Source of the DNA: Agelas oroides
Taxonomy: Eukaryota > Porifera > Demospongiae > Agelasida > Agelasidae
DNA length: 64,000 nucleotides
Direction: 5' to 3'
Assembly (NCBI GenBank): GCA_949130485.1
Contig: OX422192.1
Coordinates: forward strand, 3,976,085 to 4,040,084
The notes beneath the pieces were generated by a model. That model was not told where the DNA came from. It did no database searches and worked only from the letters and a program-made list of their open reading frames with translations. Positions 11,552 to 21,464 of this stretch are shown here, in pieces. Position 1 is the stretch's first letter; every line of letters begins with the position of its first letter. A program made the position numbers and the translations under genes.

Positions 11552-12454
11552 ATGCAGTCTTTATCCATCCCCATCATGCTCTATGGCTCAGAATTGTGGT
11601 CACTCACCAGTACCGAACTGAACATTCTTGAGCGCACCCACCGTAAGATCCTCCGTACCATCCAAGGCCTCCCTATCAGATGTCCAGCGGCAGCCCTCCA
11701 GAGCCTGATTGGCTCCCGTTCCATCTTATCCTACATCTCCCAACGACAGCTGGCTTTCATAAACTCCATCATCAACATGCAAGCCACTGACCTCCCCAAG
11801 CAGCTGCTCGAAGCCAGAGTTGTAAACCCCAGAGCTAAAGGAATCACTGTCACCTGGGGAAATCTCCTTGACGAGCTCAGCCTCCCCTCCATCAAACAAC
11901 TTCTTAGTACACCCCGCAACAAAGAGACCTGGAAACGATCAATCAAACGGCTCCTGAACATCCGAGCATACATCACCATGCTAGACCAATGCGAGGAATA
12001 TCCCCTAGGTGACTGTGATTTACCGATTGGAAGACCCGCCCCACACTGGACCGTCACCCTCCAGGACACCCACGCAAACCGTAGGAACAACTTTCGCATC
12101 CGCCTTCTAGTAGGGTGCGACGGGCTAGAAGCAGATGCCAGTCGCTTTCGATGGAGGAAAGATCGCAGCCAACCTAATAACCCCACCTGCAAACTCTGCC
12201 ACTCCGAGCCCGAAGACCCCCTCCACTACATAGCCAAATGCCCGGCCCTCTCACCTGTCCGATCTCGCCTTTTAAGTGCTACCCCCGAAATGATAAAACC
12301 GCACCTCCCAGACCTGGAAGCAGACCCACTGCGATTCGTCGAGGTCGTACTCGGTCTGGAATGGATTAAGGACACACCCACCCAAATGTTTATCATCGAT
12401 TTCCTGACCCAACTAAAGAGCGCCCGCAGCTCCCTGATTCTCCGTTCGGACTAG
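11552..12454 (+). CDS. LINE polyprotein, C-terminal part of reverse transcriptase
   Basis: A 300-residue open frame. Residues 7-16 (IPIMLYGSEL) match the LLYGSExW motif after the RT catalytic region of non-LTR retrotransposons. A basic thumb-like region follows, with a C-terminal zinc-knuckle C-x2-C-x8-H-x4-C (CKLCHSEPEDPLHYIAKC). The upstream endonuclease and the RT palm with YxDD are absent, so the fragment cannot move by itself. The ATG and next codon lie in flanking DNA (up to 11559), so this start is accidental. The frame is intact to its stop, implying a fairly recent insertion or slow decay. Confidence 0.75.
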   Translation: MQSLSIPIMLYGSELWSLTSTELNILERTHRKILRTIQGLPIRCPAAALQSLIGSRSILSYISQRQLAFINSIINMQATDLPKQLLEARVVNPRAKGITVTWGNLLDELSLPSIKQLLSTPRNKETWKRSIKRLLNIRAYITMLDQCEEYPLGDCDLPIGRPAPHWTVTLQDTHANRRNNFRIRLLVGCDGLEADASRFRWRKDRSQPNNPTCKLCHSEPEDPLHYIAKCPALSPVRSRLLSATPEMIKPHLPDLEADPLRFVEVVLGLEWIKDTPTQMFIIDFLTQLKSARSSLILRSD

Positions 12455-12528
12455 GCCCCCACAACTGACTGCAGAAGTTTGCCCAAACAGGGATACTCTC
12501 CTTAAGTGGAGGTTATAAAGAAGAAGAA
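11560..12528 (+). mobile_element. 5'-truncated LINE insertion
   Basis: The flank at 11523-11559 matches 51834-51868, then similarity stops, which places the 5' junction at about 11560. Flanking similarity resumes at about 12529 (to 52198 and 55720 on). The 3' end is a short (AAG)n run at 12516-12526, a simple-repeat tail as in some LINE clades. About 330 bp of target sequence present in the paralogue is missing here, suggesting a deletion on insertion. The element is visibly more GC-rich than the intergenic DNA around it, suggesting a later arrival. Confidence 0.75.
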
Positions 12529-14040
12529 GATGAATAGTGCATTGGATTTGGTTATAGGAAGTATAAATGTGAGAGCAATTGACCTTGCAATTTCTGAGAC
12601 ACAGTGCATTGAGCAATAGAAAATGAGCTGTAATTACTTTCACAAATCTCATAGGTTGCCATGGTATGCTCATTTAGTTTTCCTTAACATGTGTTTACTT
12701 GTAGTCAGCTGATTTCACATCTTGTTCACCAATGTGTCGTCATATAGAACTGATGGTGTGACCATGCATTTGATTAGGCAGTGCTGTTGACTGTGAAACT
12801 TCACCACCACAAATCTTGTTCCAGATGTGTGTATGAAGTGGATTGGGGCATTCAAAGGCATCAGCCATTCAAGCTCATGTGTGTGATCATTCAGTGTGTG
12901 ATCATTCAGTGTGTGAAAGCCAAGTTGTCGGCAAATCTGAAATGATTTCATTTACCGCACCTTTGCAAAAGTCACCAAGTTCTATATCAGACAAATAATA
13001 TTTCACCACTCCATGACACACAACCAACTAGTGTATAAAGTGGCCAATTGTGTCACATGTTCGGTTCCACAGCTTCAGAAGGGAATGGTGTACTAAGTTT
13101 GAACTTTCAACAATGATCATCATCTGTACTTCTGCACTTTTACTATTAGTTATCAGTTGTCTCACAGTTTGTGCAGAGTGCAAAACCTTTTCTGAGACAG
13201 ATTCTTTATGTAATAGATGATGCATGGTAGCCTGGGATTTATGGTCAATAACAAGCCGACTCCGAGGGCGACAAGGCTGGTTATTGTGAACCATAAATGC
13301 CAGACTAACATGCATTATGTGTTACATTTTCCAACCTGATTGATCCTTGTTGTTATTAGTAAATATACAAGGTAGTTTACACTGTCAACAAAGTACCTTA
13401 CGGAAAACATCATTTTACAACTTCCTGTAGTATAGAATCCACAACTTCCTGTCGGTATATAATACCCACTTGTTACCATAGAAACAAAGGTTAAGTGGAG
13501 AATATAATTTACTACATACAAACAAGTTCTTGGGAACAAGAGGATGTGATAATGTGATGCTTATGCTATTGCATAGCAATAGGTAATGCATGACAATTTG
13601 CCACATAGGCTATGGTTGACCACTGACTGCCAGTTCAACAGCCCCTCCTTCGAGTGGTAGTTTAACTCTCCCAAATTAAGCACACTGTACAATCACCTTG
13701 TGTGGCTTGTGCTGTCCTCCTTAGAAGTGGCTACACCAGCTAGAGAACACAAAAGGTTTACAGAGACTGAGGAGAAGGAGAAATGGAACCTACAGTTGCT
13801 TCTAGTCATGTGATCTTCAGGCAATGATGCTTCTCTATTTCAGTGTTCTAAGTAGCATACTTGCTACTTTCAAAAGCATGTAGCCAACTGTCTTGAAATG
13901 TACATTCCATACTCTGAAGCATTTCATGACTGCTTTCTGGAACTTGAACAAGAACGTGAATTTGTTTGCCAATGTCATTCAAAGGGATTGCAGTCATTTG
14001 ACACAAACTAGTGCTGTCAAGCACCTCACAGGGCAATCAT
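12529..14040. repeat. Intergenic block paralogous to 55700-57530
   Basis: Non-coding or dead DNA that follows the terminal exon in gene A and recurs downstream of gene B. On the minus strand, short conserved peptide-like stretches survive in both copies (for example around 12830-12930 and 55975-56070, reading ICRQLGFHPLNDHT-like, and around 13860-14030). Frameshifts and stops interrupt them, so an old minus-strand gene or transposon remnant is possible. I do not recognise it. Confidence 0.4.
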
Positions 14041-14045
14041 TAGAG

Positions 14046-14480
14046 AGTAGCTATTAGGCCTTGGTAGATTATGCTAGCATAATTTGGGGAATAATAGGTG
14101 CTCCTGAGCATCAAGAATTATGCTGGCATAATAGGCACACTTTCCTGATCAGGTAGCCAACATTGCAAACTTGCAATCTCTTTCGGCCAAGTGCACTGTA
14201 GCCTCATTCCCAGTAACAAGTTTCTTATGTTTTCAGCAAGAATCTTCTTTAGAGGACTACATACAGCTTTCAGTAATGCTAGAACGCAACCACTGAGAAA
14301 GGCGAGAATCCTAATTGTAACCACTTTCAAATTATTATATGCGTATATGTGTTAAATCCAGTTAGAATAATTGAGAATAATAGGTGCATTGAAAAGAATA
14401 ATAAGTGAAGTTTATGGGAATAAAAGAATAGAATAATGGGTAGAAATGTGAGCATAATCTACCAAGGCCTAGTAGCTATT
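14046..14480. mobile_element. Candidate MITE, 435 bp
   Basis: Imperfect ~30-bp terminal inverted repeats: AGTAGCTATTAGGCCTTGGT at the left, and the complement of ACCAAGGCCTAGTAGCTATT at the right. The interior has no convincing gene, and the target duplication is unclear. Confidence 0.5.
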
Positions 14481-14499
14481 CCTCATCTGCATTTGGAAT

Positions 14500-15914
14500 G
14501 GCTAACCGCAAAGGGCAAGCACCCTTTTTTATTGACTGTTGATAACCTGCATGAACCATTTCATAGTAACAGAATCTTCAAGAAGCAGGGCCTAAAATTA
14601 TGGGTCCACCATAATTTAAGTCAGTTGCTGCACCTAGGCTAAGCTACAGGTTACTTGAAAATGCAGTTAGCCTCATTCCCAGGCTCGTTCCCAGCTTTTG
14701 TTAGTACAGTATGTGACAAAAGTCAGTGAATTGTAACTACACTTTGGACTCTGCTGATTCTGTCGTCCAAGAAATTAATTTGAAAAACCGGGATTTGAGT
14801 GACCCTCCTCCCCTGCTACACAACACACACACACCATTCAGACCCGCCCCCTATTTTCTGCCAACACTGGATTACTTGCTCCACACACAAATTTTAGGTT
14901 CTGCAAGAGGACTGGAGATGGTCAGGTGCCTTCTGGCAGCCTGGCGTTGCTGTACAGCATCATCAGATCAAAGGAGGGTTGTGCGCCGACTGTTAATAAT
15001 GATCTACCAGTTTGTATCTGCTTATGCCTACAATTACTTACATGTAGCTAGCTAGATACGAGGTGTCTTACCTGTTGTGATGGCCGTAGAGCTACAGTGA
15101 GCCTGCACTGCCGCGAGTGTCCTTCGACGCGGGCTCGGACGTCGACGATGGTCTGTGGTGACGCAATGCGCAATCGGGCCAGTGATGACGTAATGTTTGT
15201 TCGCAAATAAATATAATACAGTGCCCCACCCACATTTCTAGATGTTTACGGTGTACATGGTACAGGGAGTACAGACAAGTTTGCAAACTTTCGAAGGTGA
15301 GTAGGATTACTTTGCGCGGGCTAAACTAACAAGCCACTCTCTCACCACAGTGCCGTTTCGCTAGGCTCATAAATCCAAGAATAAGCTCATAACTTTGTGA
15401 CTAGCTGTTTGACTGAGCTCAGAAATCCAAGGCTAGCTGTTTAATGAATGGCCTGGGTACGAGGCTATTTGACCCAAGGCTATAGCTGTTTGACTGGACT
15501 CATATTTTATAGGCTGTGATAATTTATGTTTTAGCTAGTACAGTTTAACAATCATGATTATTATAGATTTCCAGCCATTCTACACTTGCAGTTCACTGCA
15601 AAATGGTTACATGAGGCCTGGGAACAAGGGTACATTTTACCATTGATAAGAAATTAGACCAGGTAAAGCAGATTTATTTTTTTGCATCAGTGCCTGCTTC
15701 ATTCAAGACCTGCCACATCAACTGTCATTATCACCTTCCAAACAGTGAGTCAGACATGCCCACTTTTAATGACTATAGTGCCATAGATTTGCCAAGCGTA
15801 TATAGCGTTTTCTAATAACGAATAATGAATCATGACCACCTGCTTGCATGCAAATTGAGTAAGTAGCTGATGCGAAACAATAAATCTAGTTTGCCTGGCC
15901 TAATTAATTATCTG
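14500..15914. other. Intergenic region with MITE scraps
   Basis: No gene recognised. It holds several broken TAGCCTC/CCTGGGAACGAGGCT termini (about 14670, 15470, 15610) and the CpG-rich stretch described separately. Confidence 0.5.
15085..15200. promoter_or_regulatory. CpG-rich candidate promoter
   Basis: A GC- and CpG-rich island in otherwise AT-rich DNA. It contains a GACGTC palindrome near 15138 and a CRE/ATF-like TGACGTAA at 15186-15193. It lies about 2.7 kb upstream of the first candidate exon of gene B and could drive a 5' UTR exon of B or a divergent transcript. Inference from composition only. Confidence 0.3.
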
Positions 15915-15916
15915 TA

Positions 15917-16000
15917 TCCCTCCCTGGGGGGTGGTCGTTTTACACATTGGTGTAGGACGTAGCCTGACACCAATGTGCAAGACCACACCCCAGGGAGGGA
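15917..16000. mobile_element. 84-bp hairpin MITE with TA flanks
   Basis: Inverted ends TCCCTCCCTGGGGGGTGGTC and GACCACACCCCAGGGAGGGA, each also holding ACACATTGGTGT or its near-complement. TA dinucleotides flank both sides (15915-15916, 16001-16002), as for Tc1/mariner-type insertions. Confidence 0.6.
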
Positions 16001-16091
16001 TATAACTGGCACATGAAGGCTAAATCAGTATACATATTTATGTAAGCTTCATTCAAGGTTTCTAGTGTAATCTGGGCATTTACCATTTACA

Positions 16092-16258
16092 TAGCCTCGG
16101 TCCCAGGCCTCCCCCGTTTTACCTTCCGTTTGCGTTCACAATAATACACGGGAGCGGAAGGCCGGTGAAAAACCATTTTTTTGCTGGTCTTCCGCTCCCG
16201 TGTATTATTGTGAACGCAAACAGAAGGTAAAAACGGGGGAGGCCTGGGAACGAGGCTA
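16092..16258. mobile_element. TAGCC-family foldback MITE, 167 bp
   Basis: Nearly perfect hairpin with arms of about 75 bp: TAGCCTCGGTCCCAGGCCTC at the left, and the complement of GAGGCCTGGGAACGAGGCTA at the right. It is flanked by the 9-bp target duplication CCATTTACA (16083-16091 and 16259-16267). Non-coding. Confidence 0.85.
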
Positions 16259-16347
16259 CCATTTACATGTACACAGTTAAATTATATAATTATACAATAC
16301 TTGATTTTGTATTTGTAGAATTCTTACAGCAACAACACAACCACTTG

Positions 16348-16401
16348 TAGCCTCGTTCCCAGGCTCTTGTGCCCACGCACGAGAGCCTGGGAACGAGGCT
16401 A
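16348..16401. mobile_element. Minimal TAGCC-family hairpin, 54 bp
   Basis: Little more than two 24-bp ends (TAGCCTCGTTCCCAGGCTCT and its complement) joined by a few bases. It is flanked by the 9-bp duplication AACCACTTG (16339-16347, 16402-16410). This shows that the termini alone suffice for mobilisation. Confidence 0.85.
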
Positions 16402-16464
16402 AACCACTTGTAGGTAATGCTGATGACATTACCCACTTTCAAACTAGAAACACCTCTCATGAGC

Positions 16465-16708
16465 CAAGAGCACATAAGAACGGGCGGCTAGAGTAGTAAG
16501 AGCGTGTAACTCCAATAGAAGCCCACAGTCCGGTCAAAATTATTGAACCGTAGAACACCCGGCACGTGCTTAGCAACAATGGCTAATGTCTACACGCAGC
16601 TGCACAGTACGTGTTACTATTTTTAGTAACGGTTCAATAATTCCGACCGGTTTCAAATTTACTGAGTTACACGCTCTTACTCTAGCCACCCGTTCTTATG
16701 CGCTCTTG
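16465..16708. mobile_element. 244-bp hairpin MITE (CAAGAGC termini)
   Basis: Imperfect inverted repeats of more than 60 bp, starting CAAGAGCACATAAGAACGGG and ending with the complement, including matching GAGTTACACGCTCTTACT segments. A 6-bp repeat ATGAGC flanks it (16459-16464, 16709-16714). Family not identified. Confidence 0.65.
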
Positions 16709-16714
16709 ATGAGC

Positions 16715-17878
16715 TTATCCTCTACTCCTTTGCACTTCAAGCCATGAATATGCTTATAGGCCATATTGCTTTTTGGGTTTGCAGACCAGCAGTAGCCTCG
16801 AACCCAGGGTTTCTGTTTTTGGATTTTGTGTTGCAGCTTTGGAGAAAAATTGATGACTTGAGCAATATGAAGCAAAATTAGTTGACAAGCTTATTTTGAA
16901 AGTATTCTATAACTTTCCCTTGTGCGCTGCTGCCACGATTGTCAAGTTTGTAGCCAAAGATATGCACCCTTTGAGTGTTGTAGTGTCATTATCTGACGGA
17001 AATCTTAATGAAACTCCCTACAGCTGGTATCTTGATGTAGACCTTTTGGCCATGAAAATGTCAAGAATAGATTACTGGCTGTGCAATGTGTAAGGCAGCT
17101 ATATGTAGTCATCAACATGCCCCCTGGTAGTGCACCTTCCTCCTCCCATAGTAGTATCCTCCCATGCCAGTATCACAGGAATATTCTTCTTTCACACAAA
17201 CTCACCAGCTGCTTGAACCTGGTCATAACTAGGTCAGTTCTTATGAGCCTCATTGTTGAGTGTAGAAGGAGGTGAACCTGAGAACGAAGTTACTTCTGTT
17301 AGCAGTATCACATGTACTTGTCCCACTATTTTGTGTACTGTTCAAATTATTCTCATCCCCAGACCCCACCCTCTCACGAGGAGAAACTTTTTGGCAAACC
17401 AAATCAAGTTTCTTGGGCTAGCACACACTTTTGTGACAGTGTCGCCTACAAACGTTTGCACCAAACCTGCTCAAAAAAGGTACGAATACTCGAGCAGAGA
17501 TGCAAATTTTTATTTTGTAAGGGAGTGCAATGTGATAATTACCGATCTCGAAATCTCATTGGTCCTTACCACTTTCTGAGAATAAGCCCAGGAAATTTGA
17601 CTTAGTTCACCAGACCATTTCTCACCAGGAGGCGCGCAAGCTGGGCACAAGACTATGTTCAAATTAACACTGCACTGACTGCCATCTTGTATAGGATTCC
17701 ACTTTATGTGGATCCAATTACCATACAAATGTATGTCATGGCCTGAAGACACGGCAGTAGCATGTTCTGTATCATTCGTTTCCTGTAAGGCTTTTATACA
17801 TGCCATGAATATCAGTAGCTGTACTGACTCGCATCTATTAGGTTTCCTAGCTTGGACTGGTAACCTGGACCAATTACC
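16715..17878. other. Intergenic/upstream region of gene B
   Basis: I see no convincing exon or repeat of high confidence. Open frames up to about 125 codons occur but lack recognisable domains. It may contain 5' UTR exons or the promoter of gene B. Confidence 0.4.
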
Positions 17879-18133
17879 ATGGGTCACCACCTGGAGACAC
17901 GGCAGTACAGAATCACCGTGTTGTGTGCTCTTCGGAGGGTCTCTGTTTACTCTCGGTCATGCATTTTACAATGGGAGCTGCTTCAGCTTGGGCTGGCCAC
18001 TCTGGGAACTGCCCTAGCTCTCTACTACCTGATGGTGTGTCTCTCCCTGCTGGCGGTACAGGAGATCGTACTGTCTACATTAGTGCTGGTGATGGTGTGC
18101 ACCTGCCTGAGTGTGATACTAAGACCATGGAAG
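17879..18133 (+). CDS. Tentative first exon of gene B: hydrophobic leader module without 2A
   Basis: Begins at an ATG in good context (TTACCATGG) and runs 85 codons to a donor AAG/GTAGGT in phase 0, which joins in frame to the phase 0 entry of the 18441 exon. The peptide contains a long apolar stretch (LQLGLATLGTALALYYLMV, then CLSLLAVQEIVLSTLVLV), suggesting membrane segments. It is clearly homologous to the leader in the next exon (LQLGLATLG against LQLGLTTLG; LMVCLSLLAVQ against LLVYLSLLLLQ), but the DxExNPGP motif is absent. It may be a decayed duplicate and not a real exon; two other frames are also open in part of it. A fragment of the TTAA-element family starts directly downstream (18172). 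Confidence 0.35.
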
Positions 18134-18171
18134 GTAGGTGTTGGCTTGCTATTAGGTGTAACACCATATAG

Positions 18172-18312
18172 CCTGACTTTGAGAGTAGCTCTGAACAAAA
18201 GCTGACATCGATTGATTTGAGATACATTGGTGGATAGGACGCTACCTACAGTGAGCATGTAGATACGTCCATCGAGTGGCGATTTTGGGTTCATGAATAT
18301 ATTAATACGATA
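18172..18312 (+). repeat. Fragment of the TTAA-element family
   Basis: About 140 bp closely matching 42822-42965 inside the TTAA-flanked element (AGCCTGACTTTGAGAGTAGC through TTTTGGGT and CATGAATATATTAAT). It lies in the short intron between the two leader exons of gene B. Confidence 0.65.
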
Positions 18313-18440
18313 CTACTATAAAGTTTTGTACCCTAGTTATTCATGGAGTGATTCAAACTGTTTGCTCTGCACATCATGTACAATCAACAGATAATAATAA
18401 TGGACATGTTCATGAGCATACGTCTTACCTTCCTCTGCAG

Positions 18441-18654
18441 GATACCTTGTCACAAAGATCCAATGTGACATGCACCCTCCCCTCCTTCACCAAGTGTACT
18501 GACCAGGAGATGACTAGGAGCAAGCTCTGTACTGGAGGGTGGGACCACCTCCAGCTTGGGCTGACCACTCTGGGGAGAGTCTACCTGCTGGTGTATCTCT
18601 CCTTGCTGCTACTGCAGGCAGGGGATGTGGAAAGAAACCCTGGACCTACACCTG
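18441..18654 (+). CDS. Leader exon of gene B ending in a 2A ribosome-skipping sequence
   Basis: Acceptor CCTTCCTCTGCAG precedes 18441; donor G/GTAAAT follows 18654 (exit phase 1). A candidate start ATG lies in frame at 18510, giving a 45-residue leader; alternatively the frame is entered from the upstream exon. The leader holds an apolar helix (LLVYLSLLLLQ) directly followed by GDVERNPG/P, matching the 2A consensus D(V/I)ExNPG/P. At such motifs the ribosome fails to form the Gly-Pro bond, releasing the upstream peptide and continuing with Pro. The apolar leader could act as a secretory signal when skipping fails. The last base plus TA of the next exon forms GTA, so the downstream protein starts P-T-P-V-P-M-A-D. 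Confidence 0.8.
18585..18647 (+). other. 2A-like translational recoding site
   Basis: Codons for an apolar stretch followed by GDVERNPGP. The conserved core DVERNPGP is at 18624-18647 and the predicted skip lies between Gly (18642-18644) and Pro (18645-18647). All consensus positions (D, V, E, N, P, G, P) are present, so activity is expected from the known motif. Activity itself cannot be seen in DNA. Confidence 0.85.
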
Positions 18655-18832
18655 GTAAATGATTGTAAATTTTGAAGCCTATGCAGGATATCTACATGTA
18701 GTATGCAGAATTTCTAAGCTATAACATTACACACCTTTACTGTTGTGTGACTGCATCATTTTCTAGAAACTAACCTCCTAACTCAGTATATTCCCCATTA
18801 CCATATAATTCGTATAATTCTTCAATTTTAGC

Positions 18833-18911
18833 TGTACGATTTGATTAGAGTAAGAAAATTACCGAATATTCCAAGAAATTGGGGGGGTGTACAAATGAAT
18901 AGAGTATTTGT
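18833..18911. repeat. Direct repeat, left copy (right copy 19372-19447)
   Basis: Both copies contain GTACGA, then a TTAGAGTA-like segment, AAATTACC, and GGGGGTGTACAAAT, 539 bp apart. They may be two copies of a small element or the ends of one. Unresolved. Confidence 0.4.
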
Positions 18912-20997
18912 ACGAAGTGAGGAAACCGATCAGCAGGTACTTTTCTAGCTTCAGTTAGCTGCCATTATGTATAACAACTAGTAACAAGTAACTTTGGCTT
19001 CGATCTACGTGCATACATATGTATATGCCTACGCTGGGCGAGCATCTTGACAACTTACACTTCACATAAACATATCAGTCGCACTAAGAGTCTTAGGCAA
19101 CATCGCAGAATGAACTTACAACATTCGCTGAACATTAGTCTCGCGAGACTTTGCACGAATAAACCTGCGGGAACATGCGGACTGACCCCTACCCCGGCTT
19201 ACTTCGACATTGTCCCTGCCAGTACGATCAGAACCAAGAGCCAAAAGAATCTGTTTATTTGCATTTGTGGATGTTGGAAACGCTCTCATCATATTTGCGT
19301 CAACTCAGAGTGCTTGTGCTCAAACACGCTTCCGCTGTACGAACAATAGAATAATAATTTCATTTTTACGTGTACGAATAAATTAGAGTATGTAAATTAC
19401 CATTTTTCCCGGAAAAGGGGGTGTACAAATTAATAGGGTGTATGAATTATTACAAATTCTATGGTATGTGTCAAACTATTGTAATCTGTTGTAGTCCACA
19501 CACTTGAAGCTTGTATAAGTGTACACACTTTAATTATTACACTTCAATAGAATGTCGCTTTCGAGGAGGCTAGAGTGACGAATTTCCCAAACTTTGCTAT
19601 TCTGGGAGTCAGTGACTCTAGAATATATCAGCGTGGCTACCTGTTTAGCATACAGCACGTCTTTGATATTGACAGATCACTAGTTTATGTCGTAACCGTA
19701 CTAATCATTATTCTGAAGAGCCATGTCATCAATTGACAACAGACTGCATTTGTCAAACATACAATTAATTTTCATTGATACTTTACAGGTGCACTGTTTC
19801 CTTGTTGCTGTGACATAACACTTTTGTTTACAGAGTCCATTTTATTTCTGGAAGACTAATTGTTATAATGTCACAGCCTATTCTTACCATCTCATTGAGC
19901 ACAACATACACTAGTTGGCAAATGCCTTAGCGTGAGGCACATATAATCGTGCAGGTGTGGCGGGGGTGCGGGTGAGGTCTCAACCTAAGGTTGTGCTTGT
20001 ATATGTATGTATATATGTATATCTGTCCATAACAGCAGTGACTGGGATTACAGTGTGGTCATGAAGTCATCGAATATTATTTTTGGTGTGCATGGTCACA
20101 GGGTCACAAAGGCTTTATCATGACTGTCGTAAGGGTCACAGAGCAATGCAGAGTCAACTTCGTACACTATGGTCACAGGGTCAAATTTAGGCAACACAAA
20201 TTGTGAACCAGTCACGGCTATTAATATTGTGCTAATGGGAGTGACCACTCCTTGTACATTCTCGTAGCCATGTCTAGCAGCTGGAGGCTTGCATAACCAG
20301 ACCCAACCCAAGGTCTGGCCACACAGTGGTGGTGGAAGACACTTCAGAGTGGGAGGGCTGAATGGCCCCTGCATGCATAAGCATTCAGTAGCTAGGGAGG
20401 TCTGGGAGCATGTCCTGTCTTCCCTTCCCCCTCTTTCTTGGAAAGGTTTGAAATTATATGGTCTGAGATCGCTTCTGAGGCACTTTTGGGTCACAATTGC
20501 CACTAGGATCTTTCCTTCATAGTTCCTGACAAGTAGGACTCTGGTTTTATATGTAGCTACATGGATAAATGCATGCTGAGATGATTAGCTAGTCTGCATG
20601 ATATGGACATGAAATAATGTGAACATGCAAGATCTAAATAGAGACTGAAGCCTCTATGCTTCACTTTAACTTTAAGGATGGTACAGTTCAATGTGTGACA
20701 CCACAGACCTGCCCAACTGGAGGTGCTATCCCCCTCATCTCTGGAAAGTTGGGGAGGTGGGATCAAGCACCCTCTGACCCACCTCCACTCTCCCTGTCCA
20801 CCACCTGTTGTGTTCTGAACTAAATACCAATTCAGATAGAACAGGCTGATTCCAACAAGGAGATTGAGAGGCTTTTTCAGGGGAATCATGTAACCTTTGT
20901 GCTAAGACTATATGTTCATACCACAATAAGAGGGAGGTCTGCATTTTGTATTTATCAGCCTGTCATCCATTTGACTTTTTGTTGTTAACTGCCTGTA

Positions 20998-21070
20998 TTT
21001 TGTAGTTAACAGCCTGTTTGTGCACTGAATGACATTTTGTAGTTAACAGCCTGTTTGTGCACTGAATGAC
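20998..21070. repeat. 37-bp tandem repeat, two copies
   Basis: Two copies of a unit containing GTAGTTAACAGCCTGTTTGT and GCACTGAATGAC, with a partial degenerate copy just upstream (20990s). Intron of gene B. Confidence 0.7.
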
Positions 21071-21197
21071 AAAGTTACTTGATACCGAAAGGAGATTATT
21101 GGTAGGGCTTTGGTCACCATGTGTATCAGCAACTGGTTGGCTATGCACATCTTCTTTATTCACTCTGATGCTTTTGTTAACTGTTTTCCACATGCAG

Positions 21198-21464
21198 TAC
21201 CAATGGCAGATTTTGAAAAGCTAGCAAAGCTTCCAGTGACTGCCAAGTGGTGGAGTCTTGGTCTCCAACTGGGTGTGCCTCCTGACCAACTGGACACCAT
21301 TCAAAGCAACTGTGCTCAGTACCCTGACAGCTCCAATCGATGTCTGGCCAGCATGTTTGAGTGGTGGTTGAGAAACAGTTGTGATTCCACCTATGAGAGT
21401 CTTGCCACATCACTTAATGCTATAGGCAGGAGGGATCTTGCATCGAAAGTTTGTCAAGAAAACA
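21198..21464 (+). CDS. DEATH-domain exon of NLR gene B
   Basis: A 267-bp exon, acceptor TTTTCCACATGCAG and donor ACA/GTAAGT, phase 1 at both ends. It encodes about 88 residues matching the six-helix DEATH fold: an N-terminal helix (FEKLAKLP), the characteristic KWWSLGLQLGV, then QLDTIQSN, the CLASMFEWWL helix, and a final YESLATSLNAIGRRDLA. In NLRs this N-terminal domain binds DEATH-containing adaptors or kinases and determines signalling output. It is placed directly after the 2A skip site, so the released receptor would begin with only about eight residues before the domain. CARD is less likely given the W..LG.QLG signature. Confidence 0.85.

Larger units (their letters stand above)
18655..21197 (+). 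other. Intron of gene B between 2A leader and DEATH exons
   Basis: About 2.5 kb. It holds a direct repeat pair (18833-18911, 19372-19447) and the 37-bp tandem repeat at 20998-21070. A minus-strand frame at 20096-20503 is open for 135 codons but shows no recognisable domain. No further exon supported. Confidence 0.5.

Noticed and set aside
11731-12192. Minus-strand 153-codon frame
   Set aside because: Antisense shadow of the LINE ORF; low complexity in Arg/Ser from GC-rich coding DNA.
20096-20503. 135-codon minus-strand frame as a gene
   Set aside because: No start context, domain or splice support; composition looks like repeat DNA in an intron.
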